A stretch of DNA of 64,000 nucleotides, taken from assembly GCF_017591425.1 (NCBI RefSeq), contig NW_024465746.1, positions 372,001-436,000 of the forward strand. The letters are read 5' to 3'. Numbering within the stretch: the stretch's first letter is position 1; the number at the start of each line of letters is the position of its first letter. Of the stretch, positions 11,912 to 23,099 are shown one piece after another. The DNA is from Ochotona curzoniae (Eukaryota > Chordata > Mammalia > Lagomorpha > Ochotonidae). The notes beneath the pieces were generated by a model. The model was given only the letters and a program-made list of their open reading frames with translations. It was not told the origin of the DNA and did no database searches. Position numbers and translations under genes: made by a program.

Positions 11912-14900
11912 AATGTGTCTGGGGCTCAGGTGCCGGGCTTGCAGGGGGTCTGGGGAATGGCACCTGCAGGAGCATGCACAGACCAGGGAGCTCACAATCA
12001 GGCATGCAGAGTGGGCCTGGAGATTTTCCCACGTGCTTGGTTCCAGGTGGGAAGGGAAAGGGGAGGGGAGAGCCCTAGATTAGCATGCTAGCCTGATGTG
12101 CTGGTGGACTGGGATTCAGAAACTTTAAATGCACCTGGAACTTGGGTGGGGAGAGGGATAAAGTCCCAGGAGAGCAACGCACCAGGAGTTTGGGACCCTA
12201 GAGAGCGAGCAGAGCTCCAGGCCAGCACACCACCCCACCAGAAGACTGTGATTCTGAGGCAGGGATAAGGAATCCATGAGCTCCTAAGTGTGGGGACTCT
12301 GGGTTGCTCAGGGAAAGGGGTTCGGAGATGTGTGAGAGAGAACACTGCTGAGGGATATATGTTTCAGGTGAGGAATGAATTCTGAGGGACTTCCATCAAC
12401 AGGGCCACTGGACTTGCAGGTAAGTTGGGGTACTGGGACAGAGCGGCTTGGATGGGGATGCTGGCGGACCTACATGGGCAGACCAATGCACCAATCTGTG
12501 TGGGAGACCTGAGCTGGGCTAGTTAGCATGGATCACTGCCAATCACCACTCACTGGCACACACTAAAGCTAGGACTGAGGACCTGCCTGGCAGAGCTAGA
12601 TCCCAGCACCTGCTGGTGAGTCAGAACATGGGGACAGGTATAGTTAGGCTAGGTCATGACACTAACAACATGTGAGAGAACCAGATCTGGGAGAAGATTC
12701 TGTGGGGTGTATGTGGGCCCACTGCTCTGGAACTGCAATTTCTGCTGGTTTGCTTAAGATCTGGGAATCACGATGGACTGAGCTAGGCATGACTGTGAAA
12801 CCCTCCAACACTCATGGGTGTTGGAGCTGGGAACAGGCCAGCTGATTCATGCTGTAGCACCTGCAGGTGCATTCAAGCATAGGATGGGGGGTGGTCTGGG
12901 CCATAATACCCACCAGCTCATACAAAGGCTGAGATAGTGGGGGCAGACTCTGCCAGATAAGGGCTGAGCACAGCCAGAACATGTGAGATACGAGTCTGGG
13001 AGTGTGTGTCTGGTAAGGGAACTTGAGAAACTGTCCTGGTGGCCCATGGTCCCCACTGGTGAGCATGTAATTGTGGCCTGGGTATTGGTCGGGCTGAGCT
13101 AGATAGCTCTACCCAACAGCAAGTGTGTGACTTGGTTTTAGAGGGGCGTAGACTGGGCAGGGTTGATCCGAACCTTAGCCCACTGGCATGTACAGGAGGC
13201 AGGCTGTAATGCATGTCATGCCAAGATAGGCTGCCACACCTACTGGCTTGCAAGAGCCAGGGATGGGAGGGTTAGACTGCAGCACCTGCCAGCAACAGTT
13301 GGGACTGAGGGTGGGGCAGGATAGGCCAGGCTGCAGCATCCAGTGAAAAAGGCCAGGGCAGGGAATTGGCTATGCTGAGCTGGGTCAGAGCAACCACTGG
13401 CATGCACAAGATCTGTGGCTGGGAGCAGGTCTGATTGGGAAACTAAGGGGATGTCCTCGCTGGCTTGTGGTTCCCATTGGTGAGCATAAGAAGAGGAATG
13501 TAGGCTTCGATATGGCTGGACATTGCTGCCTGGATGTGCGCAGGGTGTGCTAGACTGGAGTAGACTCCAGTACCCACTGGTGCTCGTGAGAGCCAGGGTG
13601 GGTTTAGGACTGGCTGGACTAGTTCTTGGCACCTGCTGAACCATGCAAGAGCTGTGTCTGGGTGTGGACAAGGTGTGCCTGGGTGGTAGCACCCGAAAGT
13701 AAGAACTGGATTGGGTGTATGACAGATGGGCAAGGCCACTGTTCTTGCCAGGACAGGAGGTGAACCAAATCTGTCTGGGTCAAGGACCCACCAGTGTGCA
13801 AGATCTGCCACTGGGAGGAGACCTGATAGCAGAGCTTGGGCAACCCTCTGTCAGGACGAGTCCCGACAGGTGAGTGCAAAAAAAGCAAAGTTGGGAAAAG
13901 CCCAGACCAAACCAGGTTACGGTACCTGCTGCCATATGTGTGGATCAGGTCTGGGGATTGGCCAAGCTGGGCCAATTTACAACACACACTGGCACATCTG
14001 AAAATCAAGAAGGGTGCAGGACAGGCTGGGTCAGCCCACAGTGCCAGTTAGTTCACATTAGAACTGGGGCTGAGTGCTGGCTGAGCTGGACTAGTCTACA
14101 GCACTTGGCAGCGTGAATTGGAATTGGGGGAAGACCCAGTAAGGTCAGGTGACAGCACCTGCCAAGGTGAGGTGGGCCATGCCAGACTGAGCCACAGCAC
14201 TCACCAGTACAGGTGAAACCTAGATGGGGGGCAGTGTGAGCCTGGTAAGGAGGCTTTGGGGGGCTCTTCTGCTAGAAGACTGCTTCCACTGGTGAGCACA
14301 AGAACTGGAACCAGGGCAGATCAGGTTAGGCAGGGTTACATCTGTTGGCTTACATGTGAACTGGGTTGGGGGAGAGCCAGGGTGGGCTAGTCAAATACAT
14401 CCACCAGTGCACACATGAGCCAGGGTAAGTGCAGGCTGGCTGGGCTCTGCCATAGCATCGACTGACAAATGCTGGGACTAAGTCAAGCTAGAGTACAGAA
14501 CCACCTGGGGAGTGTAAGATCTAGGGCTGGGAGTAGGTCCAGCAGAGAAACTGTGGGTACCTCTCTGATGGGGGGCTGCAACTTCCATTGGTGAGCATGA
14601 GAACCAGGGCTGGGGGCAGGACTAGATAGATAGGCAGTGGCACCTGCCAGCTGGATACTGGGGTCAATTGTGTTGAGCTAGTCTCCAACATGCACTGATG
14701 TGTATGAGAGATAAATGAGATGTGGGACAGACTGGATCAGTCTGCTGCACATATTGGCAAGCACAGGAACCAGAGCTGGGGATGGGCCTAGTGGGGGTTA
14801 TTTGCGGTTGATCCAAATAGACTGCAGTTTCTGCTGGTGAATGTGGGGGACAAGTGTGTGGTGGGTAGGGTTGGGGCTGGGCAGCAGCATCAGTCGGTTT

Positions 14901-15655
14901 ACATAAGAGACAGGGCTGGAGACAGAACTGACCCAGCAGTTGTAGCTACTAATGTGTGTATAGGGTGACAGTCTGAGCTGAACCCCGGTGGCAAGTACAT
15001 ATAAGAGTCGCATACTAGGATTACCTCAGACGACGTTGCTTTGGAGATCCACCCAGCTGAACCACTTTAGAATTCCAACCTTGCAGAGAACTGTAGGATC
15101 TGTGATCTGGGGAATGCACACGTCAGAACTGGGTTTCCTCAGTGGCTTAAGATGAAGCAGCGGAGGGCATGCCCAGGTGCACATGGAGGATATGGCAGAC
15201 CCCTGAGGCCTGCAGAAGACATCTGGTACCATAGCAGAGGAAAGGGAGCAGAACAAATTGCTCAACTACCCCAGCCAAGTGTTGACAGAAAATACCTGGG
15301 CGAATGGAGACACTAAGGTGGAGTATGTAGCCATGGATCTTGGAAGGATTTCCTCATCCTTGGATTGGTGAGTTTGGCAGCATGTCAGAACTATCGAAAC
15401 CATGTGAGCAGATCACTCAATCCCACATCAGGGATTCTGGAACGACATTGGGTGCCCGTTCCCCGTTCTTGGTTACTGAGGTGGTTGAGGGACTGTGTAT
15501 GGCTTCTCCTTCTTCCCCAAGGTACAGAAAGAAGAAAAAAAATTATTTTGGAAACAATGGTCTCACCCATTTTTCCCTATCCTCAACCCTTCCTATCCTG
15601 GTCAACTATGTAAACACCATAAAAAAATGCAATACAGAAAATTTAAAAAAAAAAG
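11912..15655 (+). mobile_element. G-rich non-coding retroelement-like repeat, copy A
   Basis: The longest copy of an unnamed family. About 3.1 kb of degenerate 50-60-bp units is built around cac-cactgg-gagcat-agaaccagggctgggggcagg. Clear unit anchors are the ctggtgagca motifs near 13,055, 13,476, 14,290 and 14,589. A unique 3' block (about 15,010-15,540) and an A-rich tail ending in a run of As (to 15,655) follow. No frame is open over more than about 150 codons, and ORFs on both strands are by-products of the composition. The same order of segments recurs at 61.7-64.0 kb, and the 3' quarter recurs at 20.8-21.8 kb, which makes it a dispersed family rather than a local satellite. The A-rich 3' end fits LINE-type mobilisation (inference). 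It may be a known lagomorph repeat that I do not recognise. Confidence 0.6.
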
Positions 15656-15689
15656 GAGAATGTTAGGAAATCCTTGCAAATAGATTTTA

Positions 15690-15835
15690 TTGCCTCTTCA
15701 CCTTGTATTTTCAAAAGCTCATATAAAAAGGAATTATAAACTTATTGCAGTGCAAAACTTTTTTTAATTCATGCATAGTTTTTTTTTCCACAATATATGC
15801 TTTCTGTGAACTTTTAACTAAAGATCTCTCGTTTG
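15690..15835 (+). mobile_element. MITE-like palindromic element
   Basis: The ends are imperfect inverted repeats (ttttcaaaagctcat at the left and tgtgaacttttaac at the right). The interior is AT-rich, with ccacaatatatgc and attcatgcatag. It resembles small mammalian DNA-transposon derivatives of the mariner type. A related piece, read in the opposite orientation, is at 51.5 kb. No transposase is present. Confidence 0.4.
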
Positions 15836-17753
15836 GGTAGAGTCAACTACCATACTGACAGATTCTGTATCTACCAATTATCAACATGGATTGAAAATAG
15901 TGGGGAAAAAATTGCATCTGTACTGAACAAAATATCTCATATCATTTGCATTTGCATTGCATTGAGAATTATAAGTAACATAGAGATGATTTAAATGATC
16001 TTGGTGGTTATGCAGAGGTTATGTGCAGACACGAAGTCGTTTATATAACACACTTGAAAATGTCTGGAGCTGGGTCCTGCAGGGGTCTTCCCCTGTGCTA
16101 CTGAGACAACTCAGTGTTAACACACTGTGATGAAAGTCCACTCCTTTGTCGCAGCTCCTTGTCATAGCTGTGATCTCATTACCAGTTGTATAACTGATGA
16201 TTCCCACGTACACATCCTTTGCCTGAATTTCCGGAGTCCTAAAATAGTATAACCAACTATGGACTTGTCTCTCCTTTGGAATTTCCCATAGACAACTTCA
16301 ACAAAACACATCTCTAAAAACTGTACTTTCCCTCCCCAGGCTACTTTTTAATCTGTTGTCTCCCCATCTTCCCCACTTAAGTTTCAGTAAATCACCCCAC
16401 TATTTACCCAAATGCTCAAACTGTGGACCTAGGCTCTAGTACTTAGGTTATTTTTATTCCATAGCCCCCTTTATTTATTGGTCTGAAAGTAGGCAGAAAA
16501 TCTTCCAAGAATAAATGTTTCTTCCATTGTTATTTGCTATGGTGATAACAGAGACATAGCATTGCTAGCAGGGCTCACTGGATGTGAGGTTATTAACGTA
16601 CACCTTAATATGATGGATTTTCTATAAATATGTTTTGGAAGTTAAAAACACATCGAATAAACCTAAATGCTGCCATATTATTAGTACTTTTGGTAGCTAT
16701 TTAGATTCATTTTTTTGTTTGTGTGTGGACCCTCAGATGAAAATGTCCCCTCCATCTTTCTTTGGTATTTGTAACTAACAGTTTAATGAACCCAGTGCCT
16801 TTCCCCCCATCTTGCCCTTGTGCCAGACACATGTTTGTGTTTATTTTATTTGGAATCACTACTGAATGTAAATTCCTTCCTTGTGCCTGGGATTGAATAT
16901 GGAATACTTTCAACGAAACTTCATGAACATAAAGGGGGTCACCAAGGGAAAAATGTCATCATTTCGTGGTCTGCAGTTATTCTGTGCATTTGTTAATAAA
17001 TTGGCAGAGAGGGCCATGGTGAGTTTCCAGGACTTCTGTAATTTGCTTTTAGATAGTTTGATCTACAAATATCCAAGGGCTGGAGGGCAGAGACTCGTTT
17101 AAGGCCATGCCAGTCTTCAGACATAGCCAGTTCCTGGATTTGCTTCAGGATATGGACTGAGCTAAAGGCCGTGGTGCTGGGGAGCGTGGTCGGGCAGTGT
17201 GAAGGGAGAGCATCTGGACAGCAGGTGGATGGAACCATCAGGAATGTGTGTGCTTCTCAGAAAAGCAGATCCTGTTCCTGTTTGATCATATCGGCAATGC
17301 CACAGTTGGGGATACATTCTTCTGTCAAGAGACTTCCTGCCCTCTGTTTAAACACAAATAACCCTAGGGAGCTCTTGCATTGAGGCCTTCAGGCTCACTG
17401 TGCCACTACACTTGGCTTATTAGAAGGGTAAAAAGGGTAAGGAATGAACAGAGTGATGGGGGATGAGGAGAGAGAAAACAGCTTTGTTCATTGTTAGGAA
17501 GCAATCAGGCCAAAGTGCTCCGAAGGAAACACAAAACCAACCAAAACACCAACCTTACCAAGGCGTGCCTTTGCGTCCTCAGTTTCTGAGTCTGCTCCTC
17601 GTGCTGGTATATTGACCACATCCCTTAGTTAAAAGCACTCTCAATCTCCCTGAATCTTCCTGTTCTTTCAGACATCCTGAGATTTGCCCAAATGATTTTA
17701 TGTTCCACTTCCTCTAGCCTCACCCATTTTATATGCATTTAATTCAAACACAA
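15836..17753. other. Unassigned unique sequence
   Basis: No SINE, LINE-1 or LTR signature was recognised in about 1.9 kb. ORFs are short and unrelated. It is unique intergenic or intronic DNA as far as can be seen. Confidence 0.45.
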
Positions 17754-17770
17754 AAGTAAAAGTGAGTAGC
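17754..17770 (+). repeat. Target-site duplication, left (LINE-1)
   Basis: The sequence aagtaaaagtgagtagc matches 19,313-19,329 with one substitution. It brackets the 5'-truncated LINE-1 and marks its integration site. Confidence 0.85.
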
Positions 17771-19312
17771 ACACTCCAATATAAAGGAACAGAGGAAAAC
17801 TTCTTAGAAAAGACGCCCAAAGCAAAGGCAATCAAAGCCAAAATGAACAAATGGGACTGCATCCAACTAAAAAGCTTCCGTACAGCAAAGGAAACAATTA
17901 ACAAAGTGAAGAAGCAACCAACAGAATGGGAGAAAATTTTTGCACACTACACAAATGATAGGGGACTAATATCCAGGATTTACAAAGAGCTTCAAAAACG
18001 CAGGGACAGAAATAAAAAAAAAAAAAACCTGCACCAAAATGAGCAAAGGAAATGAACAGGCATTTTTTCAAAAGAACAGATTCAAATGGCTAACAGACGT
18101 GTGAAAAGATGCTCAGGCTCCCTAACCATCAGAGAGATACAAAAGAAAACCACACTGAGGTTCCACCTAACTCCAGTGTGACTGGCCTACATTCAGAACT
18201 CAACTAACAACACCTGCTGGTGTGGATGTGGGGAGAAAGGCACCCTCCTTCACTGCTGCTGGGAGTGTAGGCTAGTACAACCACTGTGGAAATCAGAATG
18301 GAGAGTGCTTGGAGAATTGTAAATAAACCTGCCATATGACCCACCTATCCTGCTCCTAGGAATACACCCAATACAAGTGAAATCTGCATATGAGAAGGGG
18401 ATCTGTAATCCTGTATTTGCAGCTGCACAATCTGCAATAGCAAAGACATGGAAACAAACCAGATGTGTGTCCAAAGAGGAGTGGTTAAAGAAAATGTGTT
18501 ACATCTACTCCATGCAATATTATTCAACTATTAACAAGAATGAAATTATACTATTTACAACCAGGTGGTCCCAACTAGAGACCATTATACTCATTCACTG
18601 CTCATTCAATCATAAAAGAACTTTATATTCTCTCTTATATAAGGAAACCAGCATGGAAAGTGTAACTTTAATAATCCAATCCATACTGTTTTTCAGTTTG
18701 TTTATTTTTTGCTGTATCCCATGTGTGTTGATGTTTTTTATTTCAGTTTTGTTTATTCCAAACAATTTCTTTTCTCTTGTCGAATTCATCACTGGCTCAT
18801 GGATTACACGGTGGCATCATTTTCCCAGGAGACTTTTGTGTTTCCTTTTTGTCACTCATGTGTTGGTTACTCAGGGGCATGTTTTTTTCATGGTGCTGTA
18901 ATTTGTTGTTGATGTTGTTGTTGTGGCTGTTCTCATACCAGTTGTTGACTTTGTTTATAGCTTCTCAATTATGGAAATGTATAGTGATACAGTACTGGGG
19001 TCTATCACATACAGATGTGGAGGTATAATGGGACATGCATTCCTGCTTCCAGACCAAAGATGGATTCCCAATGAAACTGTTGGACACGTGTAGACAATGG
19101 GATGCTGAACTGTCTAACGTTGTCTGTACCAACAATGTCAGGGTACACTTAAATAAGAGAATGATAGAATTATGATTCCTTATGAAGGACTATACCATTG
19201 TGTAAAATGAGAAAAATCTGTCGGGGGATGGGAGTTTGGGGGGCGGGGATCCCAGCCTATACAAAATGGTACCACATAATTCCAAATTCAAAATAAAAAA
19301 ATATTTTTAAAA
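17771..19312 (+). mobile_element. 5'-truncated LINE-1 (ORF2 C-terminus and 3' UTR)
   Basis: The insert starts inside ORF2. A 97-residue ORF (17,762-18,055) covers a Lys-rich part of the C-terminal domain, in which the usual LINE-1 text on a fixed-number trade of Lys, Trp and Phe residues is visible. ORF2-like sequence continues in broken frame to about 18.6 kb, followed by a T/G-rich then purine-rich 3' UTR and an A-rich tail (aaataaaaaaatatttttaaa). The A-run at 18,016-18,026 is a frame-breaking feature. Endonuclease and reverse-transcriptase domains are absent, so the copy cannot move by itself. The 17-bp duplication (one mismatch) dates it as fairly old but clearly target-primed. Confidence 0.85.
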
Positions 19313-19329
19313 AAGTGAAAGTGAGTAGC
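19313..19329 (+). repeat. Target-site duplication, right (LINE-1)
   Basis: The sequence aagtgaaagtgagtagc is the partner of 17,754-17,770. It ends exactly where the next SINE begins. Confidence 0.85.
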
Positions 19330-19740
19330 TGGCATGATGGCTCAACTGGCTAATCCTCCACCTGCCAGTGCCAGCATCTCATCCGAGTTCATGTCCTGGG
19401 TTCTCATCCAGGCTCATGTCCTGGGTTCTCATCCAGGCTCATGTCCTGGGTTCTCATCCAGGTTCATGTCCTGGATTCTCATTCGGGTTCATGTCCTGGC
19501 TGCTCCTTTAAGTTCCCTGTCTATCACCTGGGAAAGCAGTGGAGGATGGTTCAAAATGTTGGGACCCTGCACCCATGTAGGAATGTTGGAAGAAGTTCTT
19601 GGCTTCTGGCTCCTGGCTTTGAATTGGTCCAGCTCTGAGTGTTGCAGCCATTTGGGGAATAATCCAACAAATAGATCTTTCCCTCTATCTCTCCTCTCTG
19701 TAAATCTAACTTTCCAATAAATAAAACTAAATTAAATTTT
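19330..19740 (+). repeat. CSINE with fivefold B-box-region tandem repeat
   Basis: Head tggcatgatggctcaactggctaatcc, body ggaaagcagtggaggatgg, block atttggggaataatccaac and tail ccaataaataaaac are normal. Between 19,389 and 19,500 a 25-bp unit starting tcatgtcctgg recurs at 19,389, 19,414, 19,439, 19,464 and 19,489. Each junction re-creates a ggttcatgtcc-like pol III B box or near match. The copy is therefore about 100 bp longer than its relatives. The ORF over it (19,334-19,720) is a by-product. Confidence 0.85.
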
Positions 19741-19945
19741 AAAAACCCAGGAAACTTTCTGTGTTTCCTTTTTTAAATATGGTGAAGGTAAGTGACGTGT
19801 GCTCTGGTATGTGTGCTTTCTCAGTATGGCTCAAATTTGTTTTGATGTGTGTCAAGGAAATGGGTGGACGATCCTCCCTACCTGAGGCAGGCAACAGGAG
19901 GGTGTGCTAGGAAATGGAGCAGCGTGTGTTCAGGTGTGAAGGGTG

Positions 19946-19990
19946 AAGCAACCACTGGTGCATGCAAGATCTGTGGCTGGGAACAGGACC
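19946..19990 (+). repeat. 45-bp relic of the G-rich non-coding family
   Basis: The text agcaaccactggtgcatgc and aagatctgtggctgggaaca matches copy A near 13,386-13,430 and copy C near 62,356-62,400. Flanking sequence on both sides is unrelated, so only a short islet remains. Confidence 0.6.
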
Positions 19991-20197
19991 CTGCAATCCG
20001 TCCAGACCACACATCTGCTGGAAGGTGAAATGTGCCTAACAGGCAGCTCCTTAGATCTGGCTTGTAGAATTCAAAGACAGCCAGGTAACTTCTATAAGAC
20101 TCCGTACTATTTCTAAGTTTTTTCCTCTTACCTTCAGAAATCTGCATCATTTTATTATTCAGCAAATACTGTGTTTATGCATCTTTAGGCTTACTTA

Positions 20198-20565
20198 TGC
20201 TTTTTTAATGTTTATTTCTTTATTTTCATTTGAACAGCAGAGTCACACACAAACACAAATGCACACACATGCATGCAGAGAGAGAGAAGAGAGGGATTTA
20301 GAGAGAGTGAGGGAGGGAGAGAGAGTTTCCATCCACTTGTTGACTCCCCAAAGGCTGGGACAGGCCAAACCTGGATACCCAGAACCTCACCTGGTTTTTG
20401 CACCTGAATGGCAGCATTCTAAGTACGTAAACCATCATCTACTGCCTCCCTACAGTGGAGGAAGTTGGATCAAAAATTGAGGTGCTGGGACTTCAACCAA
20501 GACCCACATATGGAGGTGGGTTCCCCAAGCCTTGGCTTAACCTATGGCACCACAGGGTCCACCCT
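20198..20565 (-). repeat. CSINE, diverged, minus strand
   Basis: The reversed tail (tttttaatgtttatttctttattttcatttgaacag) and CA/GA-rich stretches are at the left. The reversed head (cttggcttaacctatggcaccacagg) is at the right. The CT-rich zone has become a mixed cacacacatgc and gagagag microsatellite. Confidence 0.7.
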
Positions 20566-20825
20566 TGCGGTACTCTTTCAATCTGTTCATCTGAGAGCAT
20601 CAAATAACACACAGTGGATTGTGTGGAAAGGCAAGGAAGCACCCTAGGCTCTGAGCAGCCTCAATTGCTCAGAATCCTGGCCTGGGAAGAGATGACACCG
20701 CAATGTCTTCTTGCCTCACCATCTTCAGACCTTGTCTTCATGACAGGATGTACCTGCTATTTCTGATGTAATATAAAGAGTTTACCAGCATGATTACAAT
20801 GCAGGCAAAAACAGAAACTTGAAAT

Positions 20826-21772
20826 ATGTCTATGGGACAGACTGGACCAGTCAGCTGTACCTCCTGGCAAGCACAGGAACCAGGGCGGGGGCGGGAGCGG
20901 ATCTGGTGGGGTTACTGAGGGTCACTCCCACTAGGTCGCAGCTCTCACTGGTCAAGTGTGCAGTGGGCAGGATGGGGATGGGCTCCAGCACTCACTGATT
21001 TGCATAGAAGAGGGCTGGAGACAGAACAGACCCAGCAACTGCAACCACCAGTGTGTGCAACAGACTGTGCCAGACCCTGAATTACCAAGCACGTACATGA
21101 ATCAGGTCTGGGATCACCTCAGGTGAAATTTTTTGTGGAGATTCCCCAAACTGAATCGCTGGACACAGAACCCAATCATGGAGAGAATTGCAGGTTCCGT
21201 GGTCTGACTGTGGAGTTCATGTGTCAAAGCTGGGCCTCCTCATTGTGACTTAGGTGGAGCAGTGGATGACATGTCCAGGTGCACATGGGGAATATAGCAG
21301 TACATTGGAGACTGCAAAGGACACCTGGTACCACAACAGAGGACAAAACAAATTGATCTACTACTGCAAACAAGTGCTGGCAGTGAATATCTGGGAAAAC
21401 AGACACTCAAAGGTAAACTATGTCAATGGATTCTGGAGAGATTTCATCGTGCTTGGAGTGGCAAGATCAGCAGCAATTCAGAACCGTTGAACTATCAAAA
21501 CCTCTTAGGCAGGACCCTCGGAACATGCTCACATCAGGGACCCTGGGGTGGTGTTGGGTAGCTGTCCTCCATCCCAGGGTACAGAGGTGTTTGGGAGGCT
21601 GGGTGTGGCTTCTCCCCTTGTCTCCCCTCTTCCCCCAGTTACAGGAAGGAAAAAAAGGGCATGTGGAAGCAATGGTGCCATCCACTTTCCTCTAGACCTT
21701 GACCCTTTGCACACTAATCATCTATGAAAAATCATCAAAAATAAAAAATAAAAATAAAAATAAATGAATAAA
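20826..21772 (+). mobile_element. G-rich non-coding element, copy B (5'-truncated)
   Basis: The copy starts abruptly at the point equal to about 14,715 in copy A (shared gggacagactgga...cag) and then follows copy A in order to the 3' end. Landmarks include gcaagcacaggaaccagg, ggacacctggtaccacaac near 21,318 and the closing purine-rich block. It ends in an (AAATA)n-type tail. Five-prime truncation with a full 3' end is what target-primed reverse transcription leaves. No ORF is maintained. Confidence 0.65.
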
Positions 21773-22552
21773 TCTTTATTCATTTAGTGAGTTACTGCTG
21801 TTTTTATCAATGTATTTGTGTATATTACATCTGTGGTATTATTGTGATGATTTAATTTGATTATCTAAAAAACATTTCTTTTTACGGTTGTTCTCTTCAA
21901 TCCTTAATTAAATTTAGAGCCCATTTATTACAAACAAGGGCATTTTCTCTCATATTTTTATATCAAAATAATGTATGATAATATGGCTAAATATAATTTT
22001 ATTATGTACCAGGGGTGACGAAACTTCTGCCAGCAGCCATTTGGATACTTATAGTGTCATTCACACACAGGCCATACAAAATCATTAACTCAAAAATTAA
22101 CCCACTGTAGATTTATGCTCTCCACTTGCCCAAAGTTATCACTTTTTATATCAGTGTTATAACAATATTTTTTCCAATCCAGGACCCAAAAGAGGATAAT
22201 GCTTTGCTGTTTATGTTCGTGTCACTTTACTCTCCTTTAATTTGTTATAGTTCTTAGTTTTTTGAACCTTTCTCGACACACGCATTTTTAAAGAGTGTCA
22301 GAATTTATGGCTTGTACTCTTTCTCACCATGACTGCGCTTCAGTTATGCGTGTTTGCCAGAGTGACTGGTAAGCAATATAACTTGCTTCTCAGATCGGAC
22401 CCGCAGAAGTGCTCACAGCTGTCTCTCCAACACCCTCACAGTGCTTCTGATGCGTGCAATCTACCACAACATACACAATTATGGGATCCTTCCCCATGAA
22501 GCTGATGAAACTGCTCAAATTCATACTGAAATATGAGGGCAGAACTGTGGTA
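21773..22552. other. AT-rich unassigned sequence
   Basis: No repeat, tandem array or meaningful ORF was recognised between the tail of copy B and the next SINE. Confidence 0.4.
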
Positions 22553-22808
22553 TGGCCAGCTAAGCCACTTCTCGGCGTGCCTGCAAACAGTATCAGAGTA
22601 CCGGTTTGAATCCTAGCTATTTCATCTGCAGACTAGCTTCCTGCTGATGTACCAGGGAAGACAGCAGAAGAAGGTACTCGGCCTTGGGCTGCACTGGCCC
22701 TGTTCACCTGCAGCCTTTGCAGCCCTTGGGGGAGTGATCTTGTGGACAGAAAATCTCTCTATGGGTGACTCGGCCTTTCAAATAAATTTTTTAAAAATCT
22801 AAAAAAAA
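22553..22808 (+). repeat. CSINE, somewhat shortened
   Basis: Head ggccagctaagccacttctc, B-box-like ggtttgaatcctagc, body ggaagacagcagaagaaggt, block ttgggggagtgatcttgtgg and tail caaataaattttttaaaaatct show an old copy with internal deletions. Confidence 0.7.
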
Positions 22809-23099
22809 AGGTCAATGAGAAAACAGAAATCTAAAGATGAAATTCATACAAAAGTCACAGCATTTCAATGTGAACTCAAACACAGGTTCCTGCAGATAAG
22901 TAGGTTTTTCTCAGAAATCCATGAAAATGACTATTAATCACTACCTTGCATCACACTGATATATTAAATTTTAGAAAATTACGTTCTCATTGCTGGGAAT
23001 CACCCAGAATTCATCCATCACCTACACTCATATTAGCCTTATCCATGGATGTCCCTAGGCAGCAATTACATATCCTAAAAATCTTAGACCTCACCCCCA

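Noticed and set aside
13240..13692. 150-codon minus-strand Pro/Ser/His-rich ORF and neighbours at 13,443-14,008
   Set aside because: They are antisense to the G-rich repeat. The equivalent positions in copy C do not keep the same frame, so the ORFs reflect C-rich composition.
18377..18901. 174-codon plus-strand ORF, the longest near the LINE-1
   Set aside because: It spans the junction of ORF2 and the 3' UTR of a truncated LINE-1 in a different frame from ORF2, and it is T-rich by composition.
19389..19500. CRISPR-like regular repeats
   Set aside because: The units are directly tandem without spacers, inside a mammalian SINE.
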